DNA from: Promicromonospora sp. AC04
GTDB taxonomy: Bacteria; Actinomycetota; Actinomycetes; Actinomycetales; Cellulomonadaceae
Length of the DNA: 64,000 bases
Direction of reading: 5' to 3'
Assembly: GCF_003058225.1 (NCBI RefSeq)
Contig: NZ_QBUG01000013.1
Span: 124,001 to 188,000 of the forward strand
Shown piece by piece: positions 7,150-16,048 of the stretch. The notes under the pieces were generated by a model. That model was not told where the DNA came from and did no database searches. It saw only the letters and a list, made by a program, of their open reading frames with translations. Position numbers and translations under genes: made by a program. The first letter of the stretch is position 1; every line of letters begins with the position of its first letter.

Positions 7150-8565
7150 ATGTCAGGCCTCGTCCGCGCCGTACCGGGAGAGACCGGCTCGCAGACGGGT
7201 ACCCCGTCCCGCGACCGGCCGGGCGACCCGCCGGGCGACCGGCCCCCCGGCCGATCGAGCGCGGGCCGCCGCCGCACCGGCCGGGTCTCGTCCACCGTGG
7301 TGACGCTCGGCGTGGTGAGCTTCCTGACGGACGTCTCCTCGGAGGCGGTCGCCGCGATCCTGCCGCTGTACGTCACGGCGGCGCTCGGCATGTCGATCGT
7401 CGCGTACGGCGTCGTCGACGGGCTGGTGCAGGGCGCGGGCGCCCTGGTCCGGGTCGCGGGCGGGTGGGCCGCCGACCGCACCGACCGGCCCAAGTGGGTG
7501 GCGGCGGTGGGCTACGGCCTGTCGGCGCTGACCCGGGTCGGCCTCCTGTTCGCCGCGGGCCTCCCGGCCGTCGCGGGCCTCGTGGTGACGGACCGGATAG
7601 GCAAGGGCATCCGCACGGCCCCCCGCGACGCCCTGATCGCCGCCTCGGCGAACCCGCGCAACCTCGGTCGGTCCTTCGGGGTGCACCGAGCGCTGGACAC
7701 CGCGGGGGCCGCGCTCGGGCCGCTGCTCGCGTTCGCGGTCCTGTGGGCCGTCCCGGACGGCTGGACGACGGTCTTCGTGATCTCGCTCGGGGCGGCCGTG
7801 CTCGGCGTCGGCGCCCTCGTGCTCCTCGTCCCGGACCTCCGCCCGCGGCAGGCGGCCTGGCTCCGCACCCACCGGACCCGGGAGTCCCGCGGGCTGCCCA
7901 AGTGCAAGGGCTGCACGTGCGACGCGGCGGGCGGCCTGCAGCCCGCGGGGCGGCCGTTCTCCTGGGCCTTCCTGCGGGGCGGGGCGACCGTGCGGCTGCT
8001 GCTCGTCGCCGGGGTCCTCGGCCTCCTGACGGTCGGCGACGGGTTCGTCTACCTCGCGCTCCAGGACCGCGACGGCTTCGCGACGCACTGGTTCCCGCTG
8101 CTCTTCGTCGGCACGAACGTCGTCTACATGCTGCTCGCCGCACCGGTCGGCCGGCTCGCGGACCGCGTCGGCCGGGGCCACGTCCTGGTCTGGGGGCACG
8201 TCCTGCTGGCCGGCGCCTACGCCTGCGCCGCGGCCCCGTTCCCCGGCGCGGCCACCACGCTGGCGGCCCTCGTGCTGCTCGGCACCTTCTACGCGATGAC
8301 CGACGGCGTCCTCGCCGCGCTGACCAGCGCGCTGGTGCCGACGTCGGTCCGCGCGACCGCCATCGGCACCGCGCAGACCGTCACCGCGGTCGCGCGGATG
8401 ATCGCCTCGGCCGGGTTCGGCGTGCTGTGGTACGCGTCCGGCCGCGTCGACGCGCTGTGGATCGTCGCGGCGGCGCTGGTGGTCGCCGTCCCCGTCTGCG
8501 CGTACCTGGTGCGGGGCGGCCGCCTGGCGCCGGACGACGCCCTGACGCGAGAGACCTCCGCGTGA
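7150..8565 (+). CDS. MFS transporter paired with a beta-propeller protein
   Basis: Started at the ATG at 7150, which has GGAG five bases upstream, giving 471 residues. The in-frame extension to 7048 has poor coding character. The N-terminal 50 residues are a disordered arginine/proline/glycine tail, followed by twelve membrane helices beginning VVTLGVVSFLTDVSSEAVAA. The motifs DRIGKGIRTAPRDALI and GRLADRVGRG are MFS loop signatures. The central loop between helices 6 and 7 carries KCKGCTCDAA, a clustered-cysteine segment that could bind metal. The stop overlaps the next start as GTGA, so transporter and propeller protein are coupled. The substrate is unknown. Confidence 0.82.
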   Translation: MSGLVRAVPGETGSQTGTPSRDRPGDPPGDRPPGRSSAGRRRTGRVSSTVVTLGVVSFLTDVSSEAVAAILPLYVTAALGMSIVAYGVVDGLVQGAGALVRVAGGWAADRTDRPKWVAAVGYGLSALTRVGLLFAAGLPAVAGLVVTDRIGKGIRTAPRDALIAASANPRNLGRSFGVHRALDTAGAALGPLLAFAVLWAVPDGWTTVFVISLGAAVLGVGALVLLVPDLRPRQAAWLRTHRTRESRGLPKCKGCTCDAAGGLQPAGRPFSWAFLRGGATVRLLLVAGVLGLLTVGDGFVYLALQDRDGFATHWFPLLFVGTNVVYMLLAAPVGRLADRVGRGHVLVWGHVLLAGAYACAAAPFPGAATTLAALVLLGTFYAMTDGVLAALTSALVPTSVRATAIGTAQTVTAVARMIASAGFGVLWYASGRVDALWIVAAALVVAVPVCAYLVRGGRLAPDDALTRETSA

Positions 8566-9593
8566 GCGGGCACGCGGCCCTCCGCCGTCGGACGGCGTTC
8601 GCCGTGCTGGTCCTCGTCGTGCTGGTCGGTACCGGCTGGTACGTCACGGCCGAGATCCGCCGAGCGCGGGCCGAGCAGGCGGCACCGACCCAGGTCGAGG
8701 TGACCGAGGGCGTGCTGGACGGCCCGCACGTCCTGTTCCGCGGCACCGCCCCGGGCGAGCTGTACGGCAGGGTGGCCGCCGTCGCCCTGGACGACCTGTC
8801 CGGTCCCCGTCAGGTCACGCCGGCCGTGTGCGACCGGGTGGACTCCGACGGCGCGACGACCGTCTGCCTGCGCACGCACCGCGGCGTCGTCACCACGTAC
8901 GAGGCCCAGGTGCTCGACGCCGCGTGGCGTACCACCGCGAGCTGGCCGCTGCCCGGCCTCCCCAGCCGGACGCAGCAGTCGCCGGACGGCCTGGTCGCCA
9001 CCACGTCCTTCGTGACGGGCCACTCCTACGCCACGACGGGCTTCTCCACGGAGACGACGGTGCACGACGCCGACGGCGCGGAGGTGTCCGGCAACCTCGA
9101 GGACTTCACGCTGCTGGTCGACGGCAAGCGGGTCGCCCCCGTCGACCGGAACGTGTGGGGCGTGACCTTCGCGGACGAGCGGGTCTTCTACGCCACCGTC
9201 CAGTCGCAGTCCCTCGACCGCACCTGGCTCGTGCGCGGCGACCTCGCCGAGCGCACCCTCGTGACGCTGCTCGACGGCGTGGAGTGCCCCTCCCTGTCCC
9301 CGGACGGGACCCGGCTGGCCTTCAAGCACGACGCCCGCGCGCCCGGCGCGGCGACACCCCGCTGGACCCCGGCGGTGCTCGACCTGGCCACGATGGCGGT
9401 CACCGTGCTCGACGCCGAGGAGCGGTCCGTGGACGACCAGATCACCTGGCTCGACGACGCGACGCTCCTGTACGGGATGCCCCGCACGGACGAGCCGGCC
9501 ACCACCGACGTCTGGGCCCTGCCCGCCGACGGCGCGGCCGACCCGGTCGTCGCGATCCCGCAGGCCTGGTCCCCGAGCGTGGTCCGGGGATGA
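8562..9593 (+). CDS. Membrane-anchored TolB/WD40-like beta-propeller protein
   Basis: The GTG at 8562 overlaps the stop of the MFS gene (GTGA) and gives 343 residues. An N-terminal signal anchor (AFAVLVLVVLVGTGWYVTA) is followed by an all-beta extracellular domain. The segment ECPSLSPDGTRLAFKHD near residue 245 is a TolB/PD40 propeller repeat, and weaker copies occur around it. Such proteins are often encoded beside MFS carriers in actinobacteria and may bind cargo or gate transport outside the cell; that role is inferred only from the coupling. It ends four bases before the convergent lipoprotein stop. Confidence 0.7.
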   Translation: MSGHAALRRRTAFAVLVLVVLVGTGWYVTAEIRRARAEQAAPTQVEVTEGVLDGPHVLFRGTAPGELYGRVAAVALDDLSGPRQVTPAVCDRVDSDGATTVCLRTHRGVVTTYEAQVLDAAWRTTASWPLPGLPSRTQQSPDGLVATTSFVTGHSYATTGFSTETTVHDADGAEVSGNLEDFTLLVDGKRVAPVDRNVWGVTFADERVFYATVQSQSLDRTWLVRGDLAERTLVTLLDGVECPSLSPDGTRLAFKHDARAPGAATPRWTPAVLDLATMAVTVLDAEERSVDDQITWLDDATLLYGMPRTDEPATTDVWALPADGAADPVVAIPQAWSPSVVRG

Positions 9594-9596
9594 CGG

Positions 9597-10361
9597 TCAC
9601 CGCGCCGACAGCGCGGCGAACACCGTGACGTCGCAGGCCTTGTTGGCCGGCGCGGCTTCCAGCACGACGGTGCCGTCGCCACGCTCGAGGTCCACGGTGG
9701 TGCGGCCGGGGCGGGTCTTCGCACCGGACTCGGCGAAGCCGCCGGTCGTGAACCAGACACGGTAGTCGAGCAGCACGTCGGAGCAGACGCCGTCAACCGT
9801 CGCGTCGAGCGTCACCTGGTACCGGCCGTCCGACCCGGTCACGGAGCTGGAGGCCACCTCGGCGTCCGCGGGCACCAGCACGACGTCGTCGGGGAAGCCC
9901 CGGAGGAGCCCGTCAGCGCTGCCCGTCTCCGGTGCCCTGCTCAGCCGGCCGGCGGCCGGGCCCGTGGAGTCGCCGAGGTCGTCGCCCGACGACCGGCCCT
10001 GCGACTCCGGTGGGGCGAGCTCGCTGCCGTCGGCCCCGCTCTGCCCGCCGCTGCGCCCGCTCGACGCCGGCGCATCTGCCGGGCTCGGCTCGGCCGGGCT
10101 CGGCTTCGGCTTCGGGCTCGACTTCGGGCTCGACTTCGTGCTCGACTTCGTGCTCGGCTCGGCGGTATCGGTTCGGCCGTCGTCGGGCCCGGCCGACGGC
10201 GTGGTCAGGGTAGTGCCGGGGCTCGGCGTCGAGCCCGGCCCGGCATCCGGCCCCTGGCCGGACGCCGGCGATGCCGTGCAGGCGGCCAGCACCAGGACGG
10301 CGGTCAGCAGCGGAGCGGTCGGTCGGCACCGCGCCAGGAAGGTCCTCGGGCGTCTGGTCAT
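9597..10361 (-). CDS. Secreted lipoprotein with a Ser/Lys/Pro-rich linker
   Basis: Started at the ATG at 10361 (a GTG at 10367 is possible), 254 residues. The signal peptide ends in the lipobox VLVLAAC, so the protein is lipid-anchored. Residues 35-125 are low complexity, including a short KSST/KSSP repeat encoded by a 12-base DNA repeat near 10095-10160, probably a wall-spanning linker. The C-terminal 100 residues (about 150-254) form a beta-rich domain with the pair VDGVCSDVLL and APANKACDV that could make a disulphide. No family is recognised. It begins just after the stop of the large surface protein, so the two are probably cotranscribed. Confidence 0.72.
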   Translation of the reverse strand: MTRRPRTFLARCRPTAPLLTAVLVLAACTASPASGQGPDAGPGSTPSPGTTLTTPSAGPDDGRTDTAEPSTKSSTKSSPKSSPKPKPSPAEPSPADAPASSGRSGGQSGADGSELAPPESQGRSSGDDLGDSTGPAAGRLSRAPETGSADGLLRGFPDDVVLVPADAEVASSSVTGSDGRYQVTLDATVDGVCSDVLLDYRVWFTTGGFAESGAKTRPGRTTVDLERGDGTVVLEAAPANKACDVTVFAALSAR

Positions 10362-10372
10362 CGGCACGGGCG

Positions 10373-13300
10373 TCACTGGTCGGTGAACACGGGGTCCACC
10401 CAGTACCCGGTGCTCTGCCAGGTGTACTGGGGGAACCCGCCGCCGTAGACGTAGGTGCCGGCGTTCGCCGGCGCCGTCAGCGGGCCGACGGTGCGCGGCT
10501 GCGCGAAGTAGCCCGACCCTGCCGCGTAGCCGCCGTTGGGCGCGAGGTAGGACACGGTGTACGTCGTCCCGGCCGTGACCGTCACCCGCTGGGGCAGGGT
10601 GACCGTCTGCCAGCCGTCGCTCCCGCCCGACGGCGCCTGAGCCGTCGCCAGACGTGTACCGGTGGCCGACCACACGGACACCGTCTGCGTGCCGGTGTTC
10701 GCCGGCCCCCGGTAGAAGCGCACGGCCGTGACGAACCCGTTGCGGTTCGCGGAGAACCGCGTGCCGAGCTCCACCGCCGCGCCGTCGTCGGCCGACGCGA
10801 TCGGCGGCACGTCGCCGGCGAAGATCGTGCACGGGCACTGGCCGTCGAGCGCCTTGGTGGTGAACGACCACGAGCTCGCCGCGATCGTCTGCCCGCCTGT
10901 GGTCCTGCCCGTGAACGACGCCGTGTACGCCGTGCCCGGCTGGAGCGCGCTCGTGGGCGTCAGGGTCGCCGTCGTGCCGGAGATCGCGAGGCTGCCGGGC
11001 ACGGCCGTGCCGCCAGGGCCGGTCAGCGTCAGCGTCGTGCCGGAGGTTGCCAGCGAGTGCGACGCCGTGACGGAGACCTTGGTGCTCGTCGGCACGTCGA
11101 TCGCGGAGGCGGACGGCGTCCGCGACACGATGGTGGGTGCGACGGCGGCCGGCTCGAACGACACGTCGACGAGGTAGGACGTGGACGTCGCGGTAGTGGG
11201 GCGACCTGAGCCGTAGACGTAAACGCCCGCGTTCTGCGGCGTGGACAGGTCCCCGACCGTGCTGGCGGCACCGAGCGCGCCGAGCGTCACCGGGTAACGG
11301 CCGGACGGTGCGCGGTAGCTCACCGTGTATTCCTGGCCGGCGGTCACGTCGGCGGGTACGTCGAACGTGACGTCCTGCCACCCTTGCGCCACCGGGGTGC
11401 TGACGGTCGCCTGCGCGATCAGCTGCCCGCTGCTGCCCCACAGGGAGGCCACGAAGGGCCCGGTGATCTGGGTCGACTTCCAGAACTGCAGCCCGAGGAC
11501 CTTGCCGTTCACGCGCGGCGAGAAGCGCGTGCCCAGCACGACGGCGGCGGTGTCGGCGGCGGCCGCGGTGCCCGGCACCGTCGCCTCGTCGAACAGACCG
11601 CACGGGCACGTCGTGGACGGCGGGCGGAGCGTCCGGAAGGTCCAGGTCCCGCCGTCGGACAGTGTGGTGCCCTCGGCGGACCGGGCGGTGGCCACCACCC
11701 GGTACGTGACAAAACCTGCCAGTGGTGCCGACGGCGTGAAGGTGGCCGTGCGGGTGGTGGCGTCGTAGGACACGGTTCCGGGGGCCGCCGTGCCGGCCTC
11801 GTCGGTCAGCGTGATGCTGATCGACGACGCCACGACGCTCTTCGAGAACGTCATGCGCACCGGGGCGTCCAGGCGCACGCTGACCTCACCCGACACCGGG
11901 GTACGCGCGGTGACGGTCAACGGCGAGCTGTCGGTAGTCGTGAACACCGGGTCGACGTAGTAGGCGGCGTTGTCCCAGTTCTGGGTCGGGACCGTGCCGG
12001 GCGCCCCGTAGAGGCCGGCCGGGGCGGCACCGAACCCGCCCTCGACGGTGAGCTGCTCGGCGTCGCGCCCCTTGGTCTGGAAGGCCCACGGGGTCGCGGT
12101 GTAGCCCCCCTTGGGCGCGGTGTAGGACACCACGTACGCCTGCCCCGCGACGACGGGTACCGCGCCGGTGAACGACGCCTCCTGCCAGCCGGTCGCCGAC
12201 TCACCGGTGAACTGCACCCGGGCGAGCTGCGCGCCGGCCGCACTCCACAGCGTCCCGGTGTGGGTGCCCGTGTTGGCCGCGGACTTGTGGAACCGCACGC
12301 CGCTGACGTAACCGTCGACCGCCGGGACGAACCGCATGCCCAGCTCGACCGCCGACGAGTCGTCGGCCGGCCCGTTCGGTGGCGGCGTGCTGCCGAACAC
12401 GGTGCACGGGCAGGTCACCGATGCGCCCACCGTTGCGACGGCCCCGATGTTCGCGGAGTCGTCGATCGCACGGGCGCGCAGCGTGACCGCCCCTGAACCG
12501 AAGACCTGTCCGGTGTACTGCCAGCTCGCGCGGCCCGTGGCGGGGTGCCAGGTCTTGCCGCCGTCGAGCGACACCTCCACGCCGGCCACCCGGCCCGCGA
12601 CGTCGATGGCCGTGCCCGTGACGGTGACGGTCGACCCGCCGCGGTACGACTGCCCCGCAGCCGGGCTCTGGATCTGGGTCGTGGGCCCCGTGGTGTCCGT
12701 CGTCCGCGTCGCGGGGATGATGCCGGACGCCAGGGTGCCCGGTTGGACGCCCATGTCCGCGAACAGGTTGACCGTCGCCTGGCGCATCCGCGAGTCCGCG
12801 GGAGCGCCGTTCCCGTCGTGCTGCTGGTCCAGGCCCCAGGCCCACTGCACCGTACCGGCGGAGAACACCCGTGCGCCGCTCGCGGCGCGGTACATCGTGA
12901 TCGTGTGCTTCGTGACGCCGGGCGCCACCGTGTTGCCGAAGTCCTGCAGGTACTCCGGTACGTTGCCCACCGTCGTCGACATCCGGATCAGGCCGGCGGG
13001 CCGGAACCCGTTGTCGAGGTCCTCGTTCGACTCGTACCCGACCGTATGCTGCGCCAGCGCCTGGGAGGTCCCGGCGGGCAGGGCGGCCAGCGTCGTGCCT
13101 CGCCAGATCCTCAGCTTGCCCTCCTCGGACGTGACCGTCAGCGCCAGGTCCGAGTAGTTCGTCGTGTACAGGGTGCCGATGATCCCGTTCTCCGGGCGGC
13201 CCGCACCGGCAGCGGTGCTCGCGTACCGGGGATCGCGCCACGTGCCGGTCCACTGGCTCGAGGGGTCGATCTTGGCGCGGCTCCACGTCTCCTTGTACGA

Positions 13301-14326
13301 CACGAGGGTGCGGCGATCGGTCGCCGGACCGGCCACCGACGGCTCCCAGCGCGTGCGCCAGTACATCTCGTTGCCGGCGAAGAAGGCGAGGTTCACCCCG
13401 GCGTCCCGGGCCTGTTCGACGGCGGCCCGCTGCGGGCCCGACCAGTACTCGTCGTGCCCGACGGACAGGAACGCCTCGTGGTTCAGCAGCCTGGCCCCGT
13501 CGCGGTCGGTGTCGGCTCCGGCGATGTAGGTGACGCTGTAGCCGTTCTGTTCCAGGAAGCGCACCATCGCGTACTCGGCGCTGAAGTAGAAGTCGCGCCC
13601 GTTCTCCAGCCCGCGGGTGTTGAACGGGCGGTTGTAGCTGAGCTTGTAGGCCCGCCCGTTGCCGCCGCCGCTGTAGAAGCTGGACCCGCCGTAGGTGTTG
13701 TAGGCCTGCCAGGTGGTGTCCGCTGTCTGGAAGACCATGTCGGCCTGTGACCCGTCGTCGCGCACGACGAACGTGATGTGGCTCTGCCCGCCGGTGTCCG
13801 TCCGGGTCAGGAGCGCGATGTACACCCCGGACACGGCGGTGGCCGGGATGTCCCACCCGGCCGAGACGGCCCAGTTCCCGCAGTCGACCAGCTCGGTCGC
13901 CTCGGCCCAGGCGCACTCCGGCTGGTTCTGCGGCAGCGTGGCGCTCGGGCTGACCGACGCGATCTTGCGCGCACCGAGCCCCTGGTACCAGCCCGTCCGA
14001 TAGATGTCGACCGTGTACGCCCTCGCGTTGGTGTCGATCTTGAACGAGACCCGGTTGCCCGTGTCGACGCTCATCTCCGTCGCGAAGCCCTGGATGCTCG
14101 GGTCGCCGGCGTCCTCGATGTCCCACACCTGGGGGGACGTGCCCGGCTTGGAGTTCTCGCAGACGATCGGGTTGCCCCCGGGGTCGCAGGGGGCGGCCTC
14201 CGCGGTGGTGGCCGGGACCACGGCCAGCAGGGCCGACGACAGAGCAAGGGCGGCAGCGACGACGCCCGCCATCGGGCGGAGGCCGCGGCGGGCCTGGTTC
14301 TGGGGTAGTGCGGAAGTGTTGCGCAC
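10373..14326 (-). CDS. Large secreted protein: DMFase-beta-like catalytic-fold domain, Ig-like modules and three DUF4082 domains
   Basis: A 1317-residue exported protein. The signal peptide (MAGVVAAALALSSALLAVVP) ends near the AEA at residue 45. Residues about 60-500 resemble the N,N-dimethylformamidase beta-subunit-like domain (TGWYQGLGARKI, DTTWQAYNTYGGSSFY, VGHDEYWS, FFAGNEMYWRTRWE). Then come an Ig-like module with GGKTWHPATG (about 565-640) and three copies of a roughly 150-residue DUF4082 unit, each opening with CPC, containing a V-x-L-G-x-R-F strand and ending in G-Y-x-A/V-x-P, separated by Big_5-like Ig modules. Such proteins usually act on or bind surface glycans; the activity is unknown. 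The start follows the first ATG before the signal peptide. Confidence 0.78.
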   Translation of the reverse strand: MRNTSALPQNQARRGLRPMAGVVAAALALSSALLAVVPATTAEAAPCDPGGNPIVCENSKPGTSPQVWDIEDAGDPSIQGFATEMSVDTGNRVSFKIDTNARAYTVDIYRTGWYQGLGARKIASVSPSATLPQNQPECAWAEATELVDCGNWAVSAGWDIPATAVSGVYIALLTRTDTGGQSHITFVVRDDGSQADMVFQTADTTWQAYNTYGGSSFYSGGGNGRAYKLSYNRPFNTRGLENGRDFYFSAEYAMVRFLEQNGYSVTYIAGADTDRDGARLLNHEAFLSVGHDEYWSGPQRAAVEQARDAGVNLAFFAGNEMYWRTRWEPSVAGPATDRRTLVSYKETWSRAKIDPSSQWTGTWRDPRYASTAAGAGRPENGIIGTLYTTNYSDLALTVTSEEGKLRIWRGTTLAALPAGTSQALAQHTVGYESNEDLDNGFRPAGLIRMSTTVGNVPEYLQDFGNTVAPGVTKHTITMYRAASGARVFSAGTVQWAWGLDQQHDGNGAPADSRMRQATVNLFADMGVQPGTLASGIIPATRTTDTTGPTTQIQSPAAGQSYRGGSTVTVTGTAIDVAGRVAGVEVSLDGGKTWHPATGRASWQYTGQVFGSGAVTLRARAIDDSANIGAVATVGASVTCPCTVFGSTPPPNGPADDSSAVELGMRFVPAVDGYVSGVRFHKSAANTGTHTGTLWSAAGAQLARVQFTGESATGWQEASFTGAVPVVAGQAYVVSYTAPKGGYTATPWAFQTKGRDAEQLTVEGGFGAAPAGLYGAPGTVPTQNWDNAAYYVDPVFTTTDSSPLTVTARTPVSGEVSVRLDAPVRMTFSKSVVASSISITLTDEAGTAAPGTVSYDATTRTATFTPSAPLAGFVTYRVVATARSAEGTTLSDGGTWTFRTLRPPSTTCPCGLFDEATVPGTAAAADTAAVVLGTRFSPRVNGKVLGLQFWKSTQITGPFVASLWGSSGQLIAQATVSTPVAQGWQDVTFDVPADVTAGQEYTVSYRAPSGRYPVTLGALGAASTVGDLSTPQNAGVYVYGSGRPTTATSTSYLVDVSFEPAAVAPTIVSRTPSASAIDVPTSTKVSVTASHSLATSGTTLTLTGPGGTAVPGSLAISGTTATLTPTSALQPGTAYTASFTGRTTGGQTIAASSWSFTTKALDGQCPCTIFAGDVPPIASADDGAAVELGTRFSANRNGFVTAVRFYRGPANTGTQTVSVWSATGTRLATAQAPSGGSDGWQTVTLPQRVTVTAGTTYTVSYLAPNGGYAAGSGYFAQPRTVGPLTAPANAGTYVYGGGFPQYTWQSTGYWVDPVFTDQ

Positions 14327-14431
14327 GTCGCCACTCTAGGAGCGTAAGTGCCACCTGCGCGGTGCCAGGAAGGCATGATCACCCGCGGTTCACCCGTTTG
14401 CATCCAGGCCCGTCAGGCCCTGCCGGACGGC

Positions 14432-15037
14432 TCAGGCCTTGGCCACGTGGTACTTGCTCTGCGCCGCCAGCAGGCCCCCGGTGAGGAGCAGCTCGACGGC
14501 GTCCGCCGCGTCGTCCACCAGGATCGGCAGGTCCTTCTTCTCGGTCCCGCTGAAGTCGCGCAGCACGTAGTCCGCGGTGTCCATGCGGCCGGGCGGACGG
14601 CCGACCCCGACCCGCACCCGGTGGTAGTCCTTGGTCCCGAGCGCCTTGGTGGTGTCGCGCAGCCCGTTGTGGCCGCCCTCGCCCCCGCCGATCTTGAGCT
14701 TGATCGTGTCGAAGGGGATGTCCACCTCGTCGTGCACCATGACCACCTGGTCGGGCTCGACGTCGTAGTACTTCGCGAGCGCGCTGACCGGGCCGCCCGA
14801 GGTGTTCATGTACGTGGTCGGCTTGGCCAGGATCACGCGGGGGCCGGGGGCCCCGCCGGGCAGCACCCCGAGCCGGGTCTCCGCGACGACGGCCTGGGCC
14901 CGGGCGTGCTTCGAGAAGCGCGCGCCGGTGCGCTCGGCCAGCAGGTCCAGCACCATCTGCCCCACGTTGTGCCGGTTGCCGGCGTACTTGGGGCCGGGGT
15001 TGCCGAGCCCGACGACGAGCCAGGGCCGGTCACTCAT
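14432..15037 (-). CDS. pth: Peptidyl-tRNA hydrolase
   Basis: Pth recycles tRNA by cutting the ester of peptidyl-tRNAs that drop off the ribosome. The ATG at 15037 has AAAGGA upstream and gives 201 residues, normal for the family. The signature [20 protein letters not shown] includes the catalytic histidine, and [16 protein letters not shown] and [12 protein letters not shown] are further conserved Pth blocks. It lies downstream of rplY on the same strand, a classic actinobacterial pair, with a large hairpin between them. Confidence 0.97.
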   Translation of the reverse strand: MSDRPWLVVGLGNPGPKYAGNRHNVGQMVLDLLAERTGARFSKHARAQAVVAETRLGVLPGGAPGPRVILAKPTTYMNTSGGPVSALAKYYDVEPDQVVMVHDEVDIPFDTIKLKIGGGEGGHNGLRDTTKALGTKDYHRVRVGVGRPPGRMDTADYVLRDFSGTEKKDLPILVDDAADAVELLLTGGLLAAQSKYHVAKA

Positions 15038-15099
15038 GTCACGTCCTTTCAAGACGACGGAGATCCTTCACGCGGACGGCCCGCCCGCGGAAAGCCGTC

Positions 15100-15167
15100 G
15101 GGCCGAGGTAGGACCCCGCGCCGCGCACGATCCTCTCGTGCGCGCGCCTGCAGGTTCTACCTCGGCC
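15100..15167. terminator. Long hairpin between rplY and pth
   Basis: Outer arms GGGCCGAGGTAG (15100-15111) and CTACCTCGGCCC (15156-15167) enclose a second stem around CGCACGA/TCGTGCG. It probably ends or attenuates rplY transcription before pth. Confidence 0.6.
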
Positions 15168-15216
15168 CGGTCGCGTTCGGGCTCACGGCCGGACGCGCTG
15201 GGTCGCGGGAAGCGAC

Positions 15217-15828
15217 TCAGCCCTCCGAGGACGCCTCGGCGGGCGACTCGGCGGATGCGGCCGAAGCCTCTTCCTCGTCCGGGCTTGCCTCGCCGCGCGG
15301 CTCGGTGACGAGCACGACGACGGCCTTCGGGTCGGTGAGCAGCGTCGAGCCCTCGGGGAGGGTGATGTCGCCGGCGTGGATCTGCGTGCCGGTCTCGAGG
15401 CCCTCGATGGAGACCTCGACGGACTCGGGCAGGTGCGTGGCCTCGGCCTCGACCGACAGCGACTGCTCCTCGACGAGGTGGATGGTGCCGGGGGCCGACT
15501 CGCCGACGATGTTCACGGTGATGTCGACGGTGATCTTCTCGCCGGCGCGCACGACCTGCAGGTCGATGTGCTCGATGACGTTGCGGACCGGGTCGCGCTG
15601 GACGTCCTTGGCGACGGCCAGCTGGCCCTTGCCGTCCAGGTCGATGTTCAGCAGCACGTTGGTCTGGCGCAGCGCCAGCATGGACTCGTGGCCCGGCAGG
15701 GTCACGTGCACCGGGTCGCCGCCGTGCCCGTACAGGACCGCGGGGATCTTGTTGTCGCGGCGGATGCGGCGGGCCGCACCCTTGCCGAACTCGGTGCGGG
15801 ACTCGGCGACGAGCTTGATCTCGGCCAT
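15217..15828 (-). CDS. rplY: 50S ribosomal protein L25 / general stress protein Ctc
   Basis: This is the long (CTC) form of L25, which binds 5S rRNA. The 203 residues comprise an N-terminal L25 beta-barrel (EIKLVAESRTEFGKGAARRI, PAVLYGHGGDPVHV) and the C-terminal TL5-like domain with VEAEATHLPESVEVSI. The last 30 residues are acidic and alanine/serine-rich, as is usual in actinobacteria. The start has AGGAG about ten bases upstream. It is followed by pth. Confidence 0.96.
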   Translation of the reverse strand: MAEIKLVAESRTEFGKGAARRIRRDNKIPAVLYGHGGDPVHVTLPGHESMLALRQTNVLLNIDLDGKGQLAVAKDVQRDPVRNVIEHIDLQVVRAGEKITVDITVNIVGESAPGTIHLVEEQSLSVEAEATHLPESVEVSIEGLETGTQIHAGDITLPEGSTLLTDPKAVVVLVTEPRGEASPDEEEASAASAESPAEASSEG

Positions 15829-16048
15829 GGGAATTCACTCCTGGAAGGTCTGTGTGCAACTCGATGGGGGCGGCTGCGTCGGCGCGGGACACGTGACGGG
15901 CGCGGAGCGGGCACGTGGGACGGAGTGCTGGAGTGGTACTCCGCCCAGGGCCGCCGACGGCCGCCCAGTCGATCACGGACGCCGGCCGATTGCTTGCGGG
16001 ATCAGCTCCCGCCGCGGCCGTCAGGCGTCCCTCGCCGAGGCAACCTGA

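Noticed and set aside
10095-10160. Short direct repeats as a CRISPR-like array
   Set aside because: They are 12-base coding repeats for a Ser/Lys/Pro linker in a lipoprotein, with no spacers. No CRISPR array was seen in the window.
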